Shown here: positions 1 through 6,654 of the stretch, piece after piece
Position numbering within the stretch: position 1 is the stretch's first letter
Layout of the letters: each line of letters begins with the position of its first letter
Source: Jaaginema sp046541115
Lineage (GTDB): Bacteria; Cyanobacteriota; Cyanobacteriia; Cyanobacteriales; Spirulinaceae
Assembly: GCA_046541115.1 (NCBI GenBank)
Contig: JBKHDX010000203.1
Location: forward strand, 1-8,843
DNA: 8,843 nt
Direction of reading: 5' to 3'
Position numbers and translations under genes: made by a program
Notes under the pieces: model-generated
The model's input: only the letters and a program-made list of their open reading frames with translations
The model's database searches: none
Told to the model about the DNA's origin: nothing

Positions 1-902
1 GCTTCATCGAGGGCGATGGGAATGGAGGCGGCGGAGGTGTTGCCGTATTTGGCGAGGTTGCTAATCGTTTTTTGGGGGGGGATTTTTAATCTTTGGGCGA
101 CGGCTTTAATAATGCGTTGGTTAGCTTGGTGGAGCAATAACCAATCGATCTCATCCACGGTCAAATCGGCACGGAATAAGGCTTTAGAAATCACTTCTGG
201 CACTTTGGCCACGGCAAAACGGTATACCTCCCGGCCATTCATGGTAATGGGTTGATAAGTGCCGAGATTGACTTGAGTATCTTCGACCAAGGGCTTTGAT
301 TCGCCTTGAAAGGCTAAATTCAGACAATGATTGAGCGTACCGTCGCTACACAATTCAAAGCCCAAAAGATTATCTTGGGCCGGATCGGCTTGCATCACTA
401 TCGCTCCAGCGCCATCCCCAAACAGTACGCAAGTAGAGCGATCGCTCCAATCTACCCATCTAGAGAGGATATCAGCGCCAATCAACACCACGTTGCGATA
501 AACCCCGGTACGGATGTACTGAGCTGCCGTCACCATACCAAAGACAAATCCCGAACAAGCCGCCGTCAAATCGAAAGCTACTGCTTGGGTTGCGCCGATT
601 TCGGTTTGAATTTGGGCGGCTGTCCCAAAGAGGTCGTCGGGGGTGGAAGTGGCCAGGATAATCAGATCGATTTGGTCGGGGGTGAGTTGTGCCATGGCGA
701 TCGCGTTTTGGGCAGCTTTCGACGCGATCGCGCATAACGATTCTTCGGCCCCCGCGATTCGTCGCTCGGCAATCCCGGTGCGGCTTTGAATCCACTCATC
801 GGAAGTTTCCACCACTTGGCCCAGAGCCTCATTGCTAACCACCGCTTGGGGGATAGCCGATCCACTTCCTGTAATGACAATTCCTGCCCCTTGATAATTC
901 AC
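1..902 (-). CDS. fabH: beta-ketoacyl-ACP synthase III (KAS III), 3' end cut by window
   Basis: FabH starts type II fatty acid synthesis in the cytoplasm by condensing acetyl-CoA with malonyl-ACP. The frame is open to the window edge, giving 300 codons; about 30 C-terminal residues are missing compared with the usual ~330. The thiolase-fold triad is visible: Cys116 in DLTAACSGF, His258 in LLLHQANQR and Asn288 in KYGNTSAAS, with the family motif SDEWIQSRTG at residues 34-43. I chose the GTG at 902-900. It has a GGAG eight bases upstream, and the protein then begins MNYQGAGIVITGSGSA, which fits the usual cyanobacterial FabH N terminus. ATG codons at 941 and 938 would add 12-13 residues; they directly abut the plsX stop and have a poorer ribosome site. 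It lies 39 bases after plsX on the same strand, so cotranscription is likely. Function is very secure; the start is moderately secure. Confidence 0.95.
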   Translation of the reverse strand, partial: MNYQGAGIVITGSGSAIPQAVVSNEALGQVVETSDEWIQSRTGIAERRIAGAEESLCAIASKAAQNAIAMAQLTPDQIDLIILATSTPDDLFGTAAQIQTEIGATQAVAFDLTAACSGFVFGMVTAAQYIRTGVYRNVVLIGADILSRWVDWSDRSTCVLFGDGAGAIVMQADPAQDNLLGFELCSDGTLNHCLNLAFQGESKPLVEDTQVNLGTYQPITMNGREVYRFAVAKVPEVISKALFRADLTVDEIDWLLLHQANQRIIKAVAQRLKIPPQKTISNLAKYGNTSAASIPIALDE

Positions 903-941
903 GGGCCTTACTCCATCCCTGTATATCGGGTATCCCATCAT

Positions 942-2006
942 TTAACTTTCTTTTGACAATTCAGAACGAGGGCTAGACTGGGCGCGATCGCGGTCTTGAT
1001 TATACGCCGACTGAATGCGCTCGGAAACCTGATGGTCAATGGCTTCTTTAGCCAAGCGAATCGCATTAAAAATCGAAGGTGCTTGGGAACTGCCATGACT
1101 AATAATGCAAATGCCATTAACTCCCAATAACAAGCCGCCGCCGTGTTCGGCATGGTCGATGCGCTGTTTGAGGCGTTTGAGGTTGGGTTTGAGCAAGGCG
1201 CTTCCCACTTGACCCCGCCAACCTTGCGGCAATTCTTCGCGCATGGTTTGTAACAATACTCCACCAATGGCTTCGGCAAATTTCAATAAAATATTGCCTG
1301 TAAAACCATCGCAGACAATGACATCAAATTGACCTGACAATACATCCCGTCCTTCGGCGTTGCCGATAAAAGAAATCATCGGATTTGCCGTTAATAATTC
1401 GTGGGTGCGTAATGCCAACTCATTGCCTTTACAGGATTCTTCGCCAATGTTGAGTAAACCCACTTTCGGGTTATCGATGCCCAACACATACTGACTGTAA
1501 ACCTGTCCCATTAGGGCAAATTGTTCGAGATATTTCGGACGACAATCTACATTTGCCCCGACATCCAACACAATCACAGATTTGTTGGCCATCATCGTGG
1601 GGAATACTGCCCCAATCGCCGGTCGGTCAATGCCTTTGATCCGTCCGAGTCGCAATAAACCTGCGGCCATGGCTGCCCCGGAATGACCCGCCGACACCAC
1701 TGCATTCGCTTGTTTAGCTTTAACTAAGTCCATCGCCACATTAATTGAGGCTTTGGGTTTGCGTCGGATTCCCATCAACGGTTCTTCGTGCATGGAAATC
1801 ACATCTTCTGCCGGAACAATTGTGATTTTGTTTGGTAACGTGGCCGAATGCTGCTGTAGACAAGATTCGATTTGTTGGGGGTCACCCACCAACAAAACTT
1901 CCACATCCAGTTCTTCAGCAGCCCGGATAGCGCCGGCCACAATCTCAGCAGGGGCGTGATCCCCCCCCATAGCGTCCACTGCAATTTTTTCGCGAGTCGA
2001 TCCCAT
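942..2006 (-). CDS. plsX: phosphate acyltransferase PlsX
   Basis: PlsX converts acyl-ACP and inorganic phosphate to acyl-phosphate, the acyl donor for PlsY in phosphatidic acid synthesis. It is a peripheral membrane enzyme. The 354-residue product is close to the usual family length. Visible signatures are the N-terminal KIAVDAMGGDHAP, MGIRRKPKAS followed by VVSAGHSGAAMAAG in the middle, then FIGNAEGRDV, VIVCDGFTGNILLK and the C-terminal HGGGLLLGVNGICIISHG. The last ~25 residues are polar (QDRDRAQSSPRSE) and look like an unstructured tail. The ATG lies just before the conserved start region, although no clear Shine-Dalgarno precedes it. fabH follows immediately, the plsX-fabH order common in bacteria and cyanobacteria. 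The gene is divergent from the SLH gene at 2117, and a promoter candidate lies at 2033-2059. Confidence 0.97.
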   Translation of the reverse strand: MGSTREKIAVDAMGGDHAPAEIVAGAIRAAEELDVEVLLVGDPQQIESCLQQHSATLPNKITIVPAEDVISMHEEPLMGIRRKPKASINVAMDLVKAKQANAVVSAGHSGAAMAAGLLRLGRIKGIDRPAIGAVFPTMMANKSVIVLDVGANVDCRPKYLEQFALMGQVYSQYVLGIDNPKVGLLNIGEESCKGNELALRTHELLTANPMISFIGNAEGRDVLSGQFDVIVCDGFTGNILLKFAEAIGGVLLQTMREELPQGWRGQVGSALLKPNLKRLKQRIDHAEHGGGLLLGVNGICIISHGSSQAPSIFNAIRLAKEAIDHQVSERIQSAYNQDRDRAQSSPRSELSKES

Positions 2007-2032
2007 CGATCAAAGTAATAGAAGCCTTTGCA

Positions 2033-2059
2033 ATTTTACCAGAAGCCGTTAACAGTCAA
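2033..2059 (-). promoter_or_regulatory. candidate promoter for plsX-fabH
   Basis: On the minus strand, TTGACT (2059-2054) matches the -35 consensus in five of six bases and TAAAAT (2038-2033) matches the -10 in five of six. The spacer is only 15 bases, shorter than ideal. Transcription would start near 2026, about 20 bases before the plsX ATG. This is inferred from the motif only. Confidence 0.4.
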
Positions 2060-2062
2060 CAG
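2049..2062. repeat. two heptanucleotide units, TTAACAG and TCAACAG
   Basis: Two adjacent seven-base units differ at one position. They resemble the short tandem heptanucleotide repeats (STRR) known from cyanobacterial genomes, but two copies are weak evidence. The first unit and half of the second overlap the plsX -35 candidate on the opposite strand. Confidence 0.35.
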
Positions 2063-2071
2063 CATTATTGT

Positions 2072-2106
2072 GGGAAGGTTCCCGCGATCGTGTTCGCGAC
2101 GAAGGA
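2072..2106 (+). promoter_or_regulatory. leader of the SLH gene: two small inverted repeats and ribosome site
   Basis: GGGAA-GG-TTCCC (2072-2083) is a perfect small palindrome. It is followed by CGCGA (2083-2087) and TCGCG (2094-2098), a second 5-bp stem with a 6-base loop. AAGGA (2102-2106) lies ten bases before the ATG at 2117 and is a reasonable ribosome binding site. It supports that start over the out-of-frame ATG at 2110. I see no convincing -35/-10 pair for this gene. The stems may form in the mRNA leader, but they are short. Confidence 0.4.
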
Positions 2107-2116
2107 AGAATGACCC

Positions 2117-3937
2117 ATGAAACCACAAAATCTAATTGCCCAAATGTTTAATCACCAAGCTAACGCATTAGTGCGGTTTAGTCAGCGTTATGGCCGTCCG
2201 AGTTGGTTGCTGTTTTTGTTGTTGTTTACTTTGATTGTCTCCCTTTGGCTGGCTTCACCGGGACAGGCACAACTACGGGATATTGATAATCATTGGGCGC
2301 GATCGTGTATTACTCAACTGCGCGATCGCGATATTATTCAAGGCTATCCAGATGGCACGTTTCGACCCAATCGCACTGTGACTAGGGCGGAATTTGCGGC
2401 GATGGTGAATCAAGCCTTTCGGGATCGCCCTGTAACTCGCGATGCCATCACTTTTCGGGATGTGCCGTCTAATTTTTGGGGACGAGACGCGATCGCGCAG
2501 GCATATCGTACCAATTTCCTCACGGGCTATCCCAACCGTATTTTTAACCCCGATCGAGCCATTCCCCGCGTTCAGGTGTTGATTGCCCTGGCTGCGGGTT
2601 TAGATTATACCCCCACGCAACCCCTTGAAAATACTCTGGCAAATTTCAACGATCGCGCCGATATTCCCGATTATGCCCGCAATAACTTGGCCGCAGCCAC
2701 CGAAAAGGGCTTAGTGGTGAATTATCCCAATGTTGCCCAACTCAACCCCAACCAACCCGCCCCTCGCGGGGAAGTCGCCGCTTTCTTTTGTCAGGGGTTA
2801 GGATTGGGAGGCATTGGAGGAAACTATGTGGCACAACCGGAACCCCCCACCGCCCAACAGCCAGAGTTACGAGGCGTTTGGCTGACCAATATCGACAGCG
2901 ATGTGTTGTTTTCTCAAGAAAAATTGAGGGGCGCGATCGCCAATCTCAACCAACTCAACTTTAATACCCTATATCCCACCGTTTGGAATTGGGGCTACAC
3001 CCTCTACCCCAGTCAAATTGCCCAACAAGCCTACGGTATTGCCCTCGATCCCGAACCCGGTTTACAAAATCGCGACATTCTCCAAGAAATCATCACCGAA
3101 GCCCATACTCGCGACATGGCCGTCATTCCCTGGTTTGAATTTGGCTTTATGGCCCCGGCAGATTCAACCCTCGCGCAAACCCACCCCCAATGGCTGACTC
3201 AACGACGCAACGGCGAAACAATCTGGCTCGAAGGCGGCGTACACGAACGGGTTTGGCTGAATCCCCTCCGCTCTGATGTACAAAAATTTATTACCGATCT
3301 CGCCGTCGAAATTGTCAGCAAATATGATGTCGATGGCATCCAATTTGACGATCATTTCGGCTTTCCTTCAGACTTTGGTTACGACGAATTCACGGTAAAT
3401 TTATACCGCCAAGAACACAACAATCAAAACCCCCCTGCCGACCCCAAAAATCCAGAGTGGATTCGCTGGCGTGCCGGAAAAATCACAAATTTTATGGCAG
3501 ACTTATTTGCTACCCTTAAAGCCGCCAATCCTCAAGCCATTATTTCTCTTTCTCCCAATCCTCAAGAATTTTCCTTAGAATCCTATCTCCTCGATTGGCA
3601 AACCTGGGAAAGAATGGGGTTCATCGAAGAATTAATCGTTCAGGTCTATCGCAACGATCTCGACCGCTTTCAGGCAGAATTAGCCCATAATTCCCTGCAA
3701 CAAGCCCAAGACCATATTCCCGTCGCGATCGGGGTTTTATCAGGCTTGAGAGGGCGTTTCGTGCCACTTTCTCTGATTCAAGAACAAGTGGAAATTGTGC
3801 GCGATCGAGGCTTTGCGGGTGTATCTTTCTTCTTCTACGAAAGTCTTTGGAATTATGCCGACGAACCCCCCACACAACGACAAGCCGCGTTGAATCAATT
3901 ATTTCCTCGGGAAGTACCGCGTCCGACGATTTACTAA
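2117..3937 (+). CDS. exported SLH-domain protein with glycoside-hydrolase-like (GHL10/DUF187) domain
   Basis: This is a 606-residue envelope protein. A long N-terminal region is followed by a hydrophobic segment (about 30-46) and a likely signal peptidase site after GQA at residue 51. Three SLH repeats follow. The first (about 53-101) carries the clear motif GYPDGTFRP...TRAEFAAM, the second (about 112-162) has GYPNRIFNP, and the third (about 176-228) is more diverged. After a short Pro/Gln linker, residues 250-600 resemble the GHL10/DUF187 family: RGVWLTNID at 251-259, LNFNTLYPTVWNWG at 280-293, PWFEFG at 338-343 and DVDGIQFDDHFG at 404-415. The acidic residues E341, D411 and D412 sit where a TIM-barrel hydrolase would have catalytic carboxylates. 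In cyanobacteria SLH domains bind peptidoglycan or its linked polymers, so a periplasmic cell-wall location is inferred. Substrate and activity are unknown. No beta-barrel porin domain is present, unlike SomA-type SLH proteins. Confidence 0.88.
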   Translation: MKPQNLIAQMFNHQANALVRFSQRYGRPSWLLFLLLFTLIVSLWLASPGQAQLRDIDNHWARSCITQLRDRDIIQGYPDGTFRPNRTVTRAEFAAMVNQAFRDRPVTRDAITFRDVPSNFWGRDAIAQAYRTNFLTGYPNRIFNPDRAIPRVQVLIALAAGLDYTPTQPLENTLANFNDRADIPDYARNNLAAATEKGLVVNYPNVAQLNPNQPAPRGEVAAFFCQGLGLGGIGGNYVAQPEPPTAQQPELRGVWLTNIDSDVLFSQEKLRGAIANLNQLNFNTLYPTVWNWGYTLYPSQIAQQAYGIALDPEPGLQNRDILQEIITEAHTRDMAVIPWFEFGFMAPADSTLAQTHPQWLTQRRNGETIWLEGGVHERVWLNPLRSDVQKFITDLAVEIVSKYDVDGIQFDDHFGFPSDFGYDEFTVNLYRQEHNNQNPPADPKNPEWIRWRAGKITNFMADLFATLKAANPQAIISLSPNPQEFSLESYLLDWQTWERMGFIEELIVQVYRNDLDRFQAELAHNSLQQAQDHIPVAIGVLSGLRGRFVPLSLIQEQVEIVRDRGFAGVSFFFYESLWNYADEPPTQRQAALNQLFPREVPRPTIY

Positions 3938-3999
3938 AAAGTCACAAAAATAGGTTGATTTTATTTTTTTTTACTCCCATCAAGTCCTCAAAAAGTCAC
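3936..3999. repeat. 10-bp direct repeat AAAAAGTCAC
   Basis: Identical copies lie at 3936-3945, overlapping the stop codon of the SLH gene, and at 3990-3999, just upstream of a TATAAT box. They start 54 bases apart. The A-rich half lowers the significance; GTCAC is the informative part. Confidence 0.4.
3946..3972 (+). terminator. weak candidate terminator after the SLH gene
   Basis: AAAAATA (3946-3952) can pair with TATTTTT (3962-3968) across a 9-base loop, and the T run continues to 3972. The stem has no G:C pairs, so it would be unstable as an intrinsic terminator. The position straight after the stop codon is right, but the call is weak. Confidence 0.25.
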
Positions 4000-4053
4000 G
4001 ATATAATTAAGGCAGTATTCTAGGGGATAGTGTAACTTTAGTAAGGACTTGAT
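3979..4053. repeat. perfect 10-bp inverted repeat flanking the chemoreceptor promoter
   Basis: ATCAAGTCCT at 3979-3988 is exactly the reverse complement of AGGACTTGAT at 4044-4053, with 55 bases between. CCC at 3976-3978 and GGG at 4057-4059 could extend the pairing past a 3-base bulge. The arms enclose the TATAAT box at 4002-4007. They could be paired operator half-sites for a dimeric or looping regulator. If transcription starts further upstream they could instead form an RNA stem. The regulator is unknown. Confidence 0.5.
4002..4007 (+). promoter_or_regulatory. -10 box TATAAT upstream of the chemoreceptor gene
   Basis: This is a perfect -10 consensus, with no matching -35 at the usual 16-18 base distance, which resembles activator-dependent promoters. 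Transcription would begin near 4014, giving a leader of roughly 58 bases. The right arm of the inverted repeat at 4044-4053 would fall within this leader. No Shine-Dalgarno lies close to the ATG at 4072; the nearest AAGGA (4043-4047) is about 24 bases away. Confidence 0.5.
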
Positions 4054-4071
4054 TTCGGGTACACATTTAAG

Positions 4072-5979
4072 ATGTTTAACTTCACTTTTCAGGGCAATTC
4101 CCGGCGTAAAATTTTGTATGTTCTCGTTGCTGGAATTACTTTTCCTGCATTAGCTATTAGTGTGTTTAATTTGATTTCTTCTCGCAGTTATTTGATTAAT
4201 TCAGTTTTAAATACAATGCAAACTGAAGGGAGTAGTAGTGAAGAAATCATTGAGCTGTTATTAGATAACTTTAGTTCAGATATTGTTTATTTGAGCGAAA
4301 CTTATGCTGTTGAGAACCTCACTATCGGAGAAAATATAAACATAATTGCCGGGGAAGATGCAGCCGATTTACAAGCGCAACAAGAAGCAGCAAGGCAAGA
4401 ATGGTTGGGCCGATTGAATAATGTTTTCTTAGCATTTTTGCAAAATCGGCAGTATTACGACCAACTGCGATTTTTGGACAACAATGGTCAAGAACTTGTG
4501 CGGGTAAATATCCAAAATGGAGAAGCAACGTTAGTATCTCAAGCTCAACTTCAAGTGAAAGATTCAACCACTTATTTTCAAGAAACAATACAACTGCCCC
4601 CCGGACAAATTTATGTTTCAGACATTAATTTAAACCGAGAAAATGGCGAGATCGAAATTCCCTATAAACCCGTTATTCGTTATGCCATTCCAGTTTACAA
4701 CGATCGGGGAGAAGCTGAAGGGATTATAGTTGCTAATATCTTAGTTGAGCGTTTATTAGAAATTGCTGAAAATGAAACCCTACAAAATGAATATCAAACA
4801 GAAGTTTTTGTTGTTAATTCTGAAGGGTTTTATTTGTCTCATCCCAATCCCGATAAAGAATGGGGTTTTGAGTTCAATCGCAATGAAAATATCCAGCAGG
4901 ATTATCCTTTAGAATTTTTCCGAGAAATTCTCTCTCAAGAAAGTGGTTTAATTACAGAAAACTCAGACTATATTTATAGTTATCATACCATCCTCCCTGA
5001 AAATAATTTGGAAAAGTCGTTTACCATTATTTACCAAACCCCAAAAAATGTAGTTTTTGCGCCGTTGCGAGAGTTTGTCAGAGCGACCATTATTATTACA
5101 GTCGTTGTGGGCGGTATTTTCCTGGTTATTGCTGTTATTTTATTACGCAGAATTACAACTTCTATTATTGATTTAGTCTCTAATATTGGTGGTTTTTCCA
5201 GTGAGGCGATCGCGACTATCGACCAACAAGAACATATTGCCAATCAACAGTTATCGGCAGTACAAGAAACGACTGTCACCATGGATCAATTAAGTTCATC
5301 GTCACAACAATCTTCCCGACAAGCCGAAGCCGCCGTATCCAGTGCCAAACAAGCCTTAGACCGAATCGAACAAGGCAATCAAGCGGTAGTCCGTGTTTTA
5401 GATGAAATGGACTTATTAAAAGCCAGAGTTCACGAAATTACGCAACAAATCCTTAATTTAAGCCAACAAACCCATCAAATCGGCAGCATTTCTGATGTTG
5501 TGAATGACTTATCCAATCAAACAAATATGCTGGCTTTAAACGCTGCGGTAGAAGCTATCAGAGCCGGAGAACAGGGTAAAGGATTTGGTGTTGTCGCGGC
5601 CGAAATTCGCAAACTTTCTAACGACAGTCGCCAATCCAGTGAGAAAATTAATACCTTAGTGCGGGATATTCAACAGATGATTGAATCTACCGTATCAATG
5701 GTAGAAAAAGGCAGTAAAAATGTCGAATCTGGCGTTAAAATTTCCCAACAAACGGCCCAAGTCTTTCTAGATGTCGCTGAATCAATGCAAAATATTGTAG
5801 AAGGTAGTCAAAGCATTGCCATGGTCTCTAAACAGCAAGCTTTAGCCACGGAGCAAGTCAATCAAGCCATGAACAATTTAACGCGGGGTGCGAATGAAAC
5901 CGCCCAAGGCATTAATCAAATCAAAACTGGAAGCGAGCGTTTGAATGATGCCGCCTACAAGTTAAAAGAGATTTTATAG
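4072..5979 (+). CDS. methyl-accepting chemotaxis protein, double-Cache-like sensor, no clear HAMP
   Basis: This 635-residue inner-membrane chemoreceptor passes a periplasmic signal to a CheA/CheW-type complex. TM1 spans about 14-35 and TM2 about 337-358. The ~300-residue loop between them resembles dCache sensors that begin with a helical stretch. Its diagnostic run covers about 128-222 and includes LRFLDNNGQELVRV, YFQETIQLPPGQIYVSDI and KPVIRYAIPVYNDRG. After TM2 the protein goes almost directly into coiled coil. The short RRITTSIIDLVSN lacks the conserved HAMP proline and no second HAMP helix is evident. The signalling hairpin is well conserved at 481-516: NQTNMLALNAAVEAIRAGEQ followed by GKGFGVVAAEIRKLS. 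No C-terminal CheR/CheB pentapeptide is seen. No che gene lies in the window, so it is an orphan receptor here. In cyanobacteria such receptors often serve type IV pilus motility, which I infer only from the family. It appears more A+T-rich than its neighbours and holds one HIP1 site. Confidence 0.93.
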   Translation: MFNFTFQGNSRRKILYVLVAGITFPALAISVFNLISSRSYLINSVLNTMQTEGSSSEEIIELLLDNFSSDIVYLSETYAVENLTIGENINIIAGEDAADLQAQQEAARQEWLGRLNNVFLAFLQNRQYYDQLRFLDNNGQELVRVNIQNGEATLVSQAQLQVKDSTTYFQETIQLPPGQIYVSDINLNRENGEIEIPYKPVIRYAIPVYNDRGEAEGIIVANILVERLLEIAENETLQNEYQTEVFVVNSEGFYLSHPNPDKEWGFEFNRNENIQQDYPLEFFREILSQESGLITENSDYIYSYHTILPENNLEKSFTIIYQTPKNVVFAPLREFVRATIIITVVVGGIFLVIAVILLRRITTSIIDLVSNIGGFSSEAIATIDQQEHIANQQLSAVQETTVTMDQLSSSSQQSSRQAEAAVSSAKQALDRIEQGNQAVVRVLDEMDLLKARVHEITQQILNLSQQTHQIGSISDVVNDLSNQTNMLALNAAVEAIRAGEQGKGFGVVAAEIRKLSNDSRQSSEKINTLVRDIQQMIESTVSMVEKGSKNVESGVKISQQTAQVFLDVAESMQNIVEGSQSIAMVSKQQALATEQVNQAMNNLTRGANETAQGINQIKTGSERLNDAAYKLKEIL

Positions 5980-6011
5980 CGCGAGATGGTAGCGCTTCTA
6001 GAACCCCGGTT
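5978..6011 (+). terminator. weak hairpins after the chemoreceptor gene
   Basis: AGCGC (5978-5982, overlapping the TAG stop) pairs with GCGCT (5992-5996) across a 9-base loop. A second small palindrome, AACC-CC-GGTT, lies at 6002-6011 and is followed by a few T residues. Neither has a proper U tract, so termination is only possible, not shown. Confidence 0.25.
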
Positions 6012-6013
6012 TT

Positions 6014-6048
6014 CATAACCCATAACAAATAACCAACAACAAACAACC
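6014..6048. repeat. degenerate heptanucleotide tandem repeat, five units
   Basis: Five consecutive seven-base units fit the consensus [CA]A[TC]AAC[CA], with starts at 6014, 6021, 6028, 6035 and 6042. The wider stretch 6010-6051 contains no G on the plus strand. Heptanucleotide tandem repeats (STRR families) are known in cyanobacterial intergenic regions. This copy is degenerate, and I cannot say whether it belongs to a named family. Confidence 0.5.
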
Positions 6049-6077
6049 CAAGTGACTTGTCAGTGGTTCCCTCAAGC

Positions 6078-6097
6078 TGTAATCTTACAATTTGTAA
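6078..6097. promoter_or_regulatory. operator-like array of TGTAA/TTACA half-sites and -10 candidate before fabZ
   Basis: Three half-sites alternate: TGTAA (6078-6082), TTACA (6085-6089) and TTGTAA (6092-6097). The last two form a perfect 13-base palindrome, TTACAA-T-TTGTAA (6085-6097). TACAAT at 6086-6091 also reads as a -10 box with one mismatch. TTGTCA at 6057-6062 is a possible -35, but its spacing fits neither TACAAT (23 bases) nor TGTAAT at 6078 (15 bases) well. A regulator bound here would overlap the likely fabZ promoter. It does not match the NtcA pattern GTA-N8-TAC. Confidence 0.4.
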
Positions 6098-6122
6098 CGA
6101 TCAACGCAAATCATAGCCTACC

Positions 6123-6623
6123 ATGTCCACGATCGCAGATGCTCAAGCCCCAGTGACATCAGAAAACCCCTCGACTCCCTCGACGACCAACACGGTTTTT
6201 ACTATTGAAGACATCCAGAAGTTAATGCCCCATCGCTATCCCTTCGCGTTGGTGGATCGCATTATTGAATACGTCCCGGAAAAGAAAGCCGTGGGTCTTA
6301 AAAATGTCAGCGTCAATGAACCCCATTTCCAAGGTCATTTCCCCGGACAGCCGATTATGCCAGGGGTGTTGATTATCGAAGCCATGGCCCAAGTGGGTGG
6401 CATTGTGATGACGCAAATGCCGGGGATGGATGGCGGTTTATTTGTGTTTGCCGGAATTGATAAAGTCCGGTTCCGTCGTCCGGTGGTTCCTGGAGATCAA
6501 TTGATTATGACGGTGGAACTCTTGCGCTTACGGGGTCGTCGTTTGGGTAAAATGCACGGTCGGGCTGAAGTTAATGGGGCTTTGGTAACAGAAGGCGATT
6601 TGATGTTTTCTTTGTTAGATTGA
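6123..6623 (+). CDS. fabZ: 3-hydroxyacyl-ACP dehydratase FabZ
   Basis: FabZ dehydrates (3R)-hydroxyacyl-ACP to trans-2-enoyl-ACP in the cytoplasmic fatty-acid elongation cycle. It thereby competes with LpxA for hydroxyacyl-ACP. The 166-residue hot-dog-fold protein shows LMPHRYPFALVDRI at 34-47 and GHFPGQPIMPGVLIIEAMAQ at 71-90, with the catalytic His72 and Glu86. FAGIDKVRFRRPVVPGDQL follows at 109-127. The first ~25 residues are Ser/Thr/Pro-rich and lie outside the conserved fold; similar extensions occur in cyanobacterial FabZ. No Shine-Dalgarno is seen before the ATG, and the only obvious later Met (residue 35) would cut into the fold. It is the first gene of a fabZ-lpxA-lpxB run on the same strand. 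Confidence 0.97.
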   Translation: MSTIADAQAPVTSENPSTPSTTNTVFTIEDIQKLMPHRYPFALVDRIIEYVPEKKAVGLKNVSVNEPHFQGHFPGQPIMPGVLIIEAMAQVGGIVMTQMPGMDGGLFVFAGIDKVRFRRPVVPGDQLIMTVELLRLRGRRLGKMHGRAEVNGALVTEGDLMFSLLD

Positions 6624-6654
6624 GGCCGAGACTCGACGTAGTGATTCAGCCACA

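Noticed and set aside
16..880. Several open frames opposite to or out of phase with fabH (16-255, 327-737, 472-795, 662-880)
   Set aside because: They lie over a full-length, motif-complete fabH frame. Their products are low-complexity or rich in Arg/Ser/His and resemble no family.
938..1279. Minus-strand open frame of 113 residues inside plsX
   Set aside because: It is a shifted frame of plsX, which carries all the family motifs in its own frame.
3621..3875. Minus-strand open frame opposite the SLH gene
   Set aside because: It is antisense to a conserved coding region, with no ribosome site and no recognisable product.
6010..6051. CRISPR array considered for the A/C-rich repeated tract
   Set aside because: The units are seven bases long with no spacers and no cas genes nearby, so it is a simple tandem repeat.
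6079..6088. NtcA site before fabZ
   Set aside because: GTA and TAC are present but separated by four bases instead of eight.
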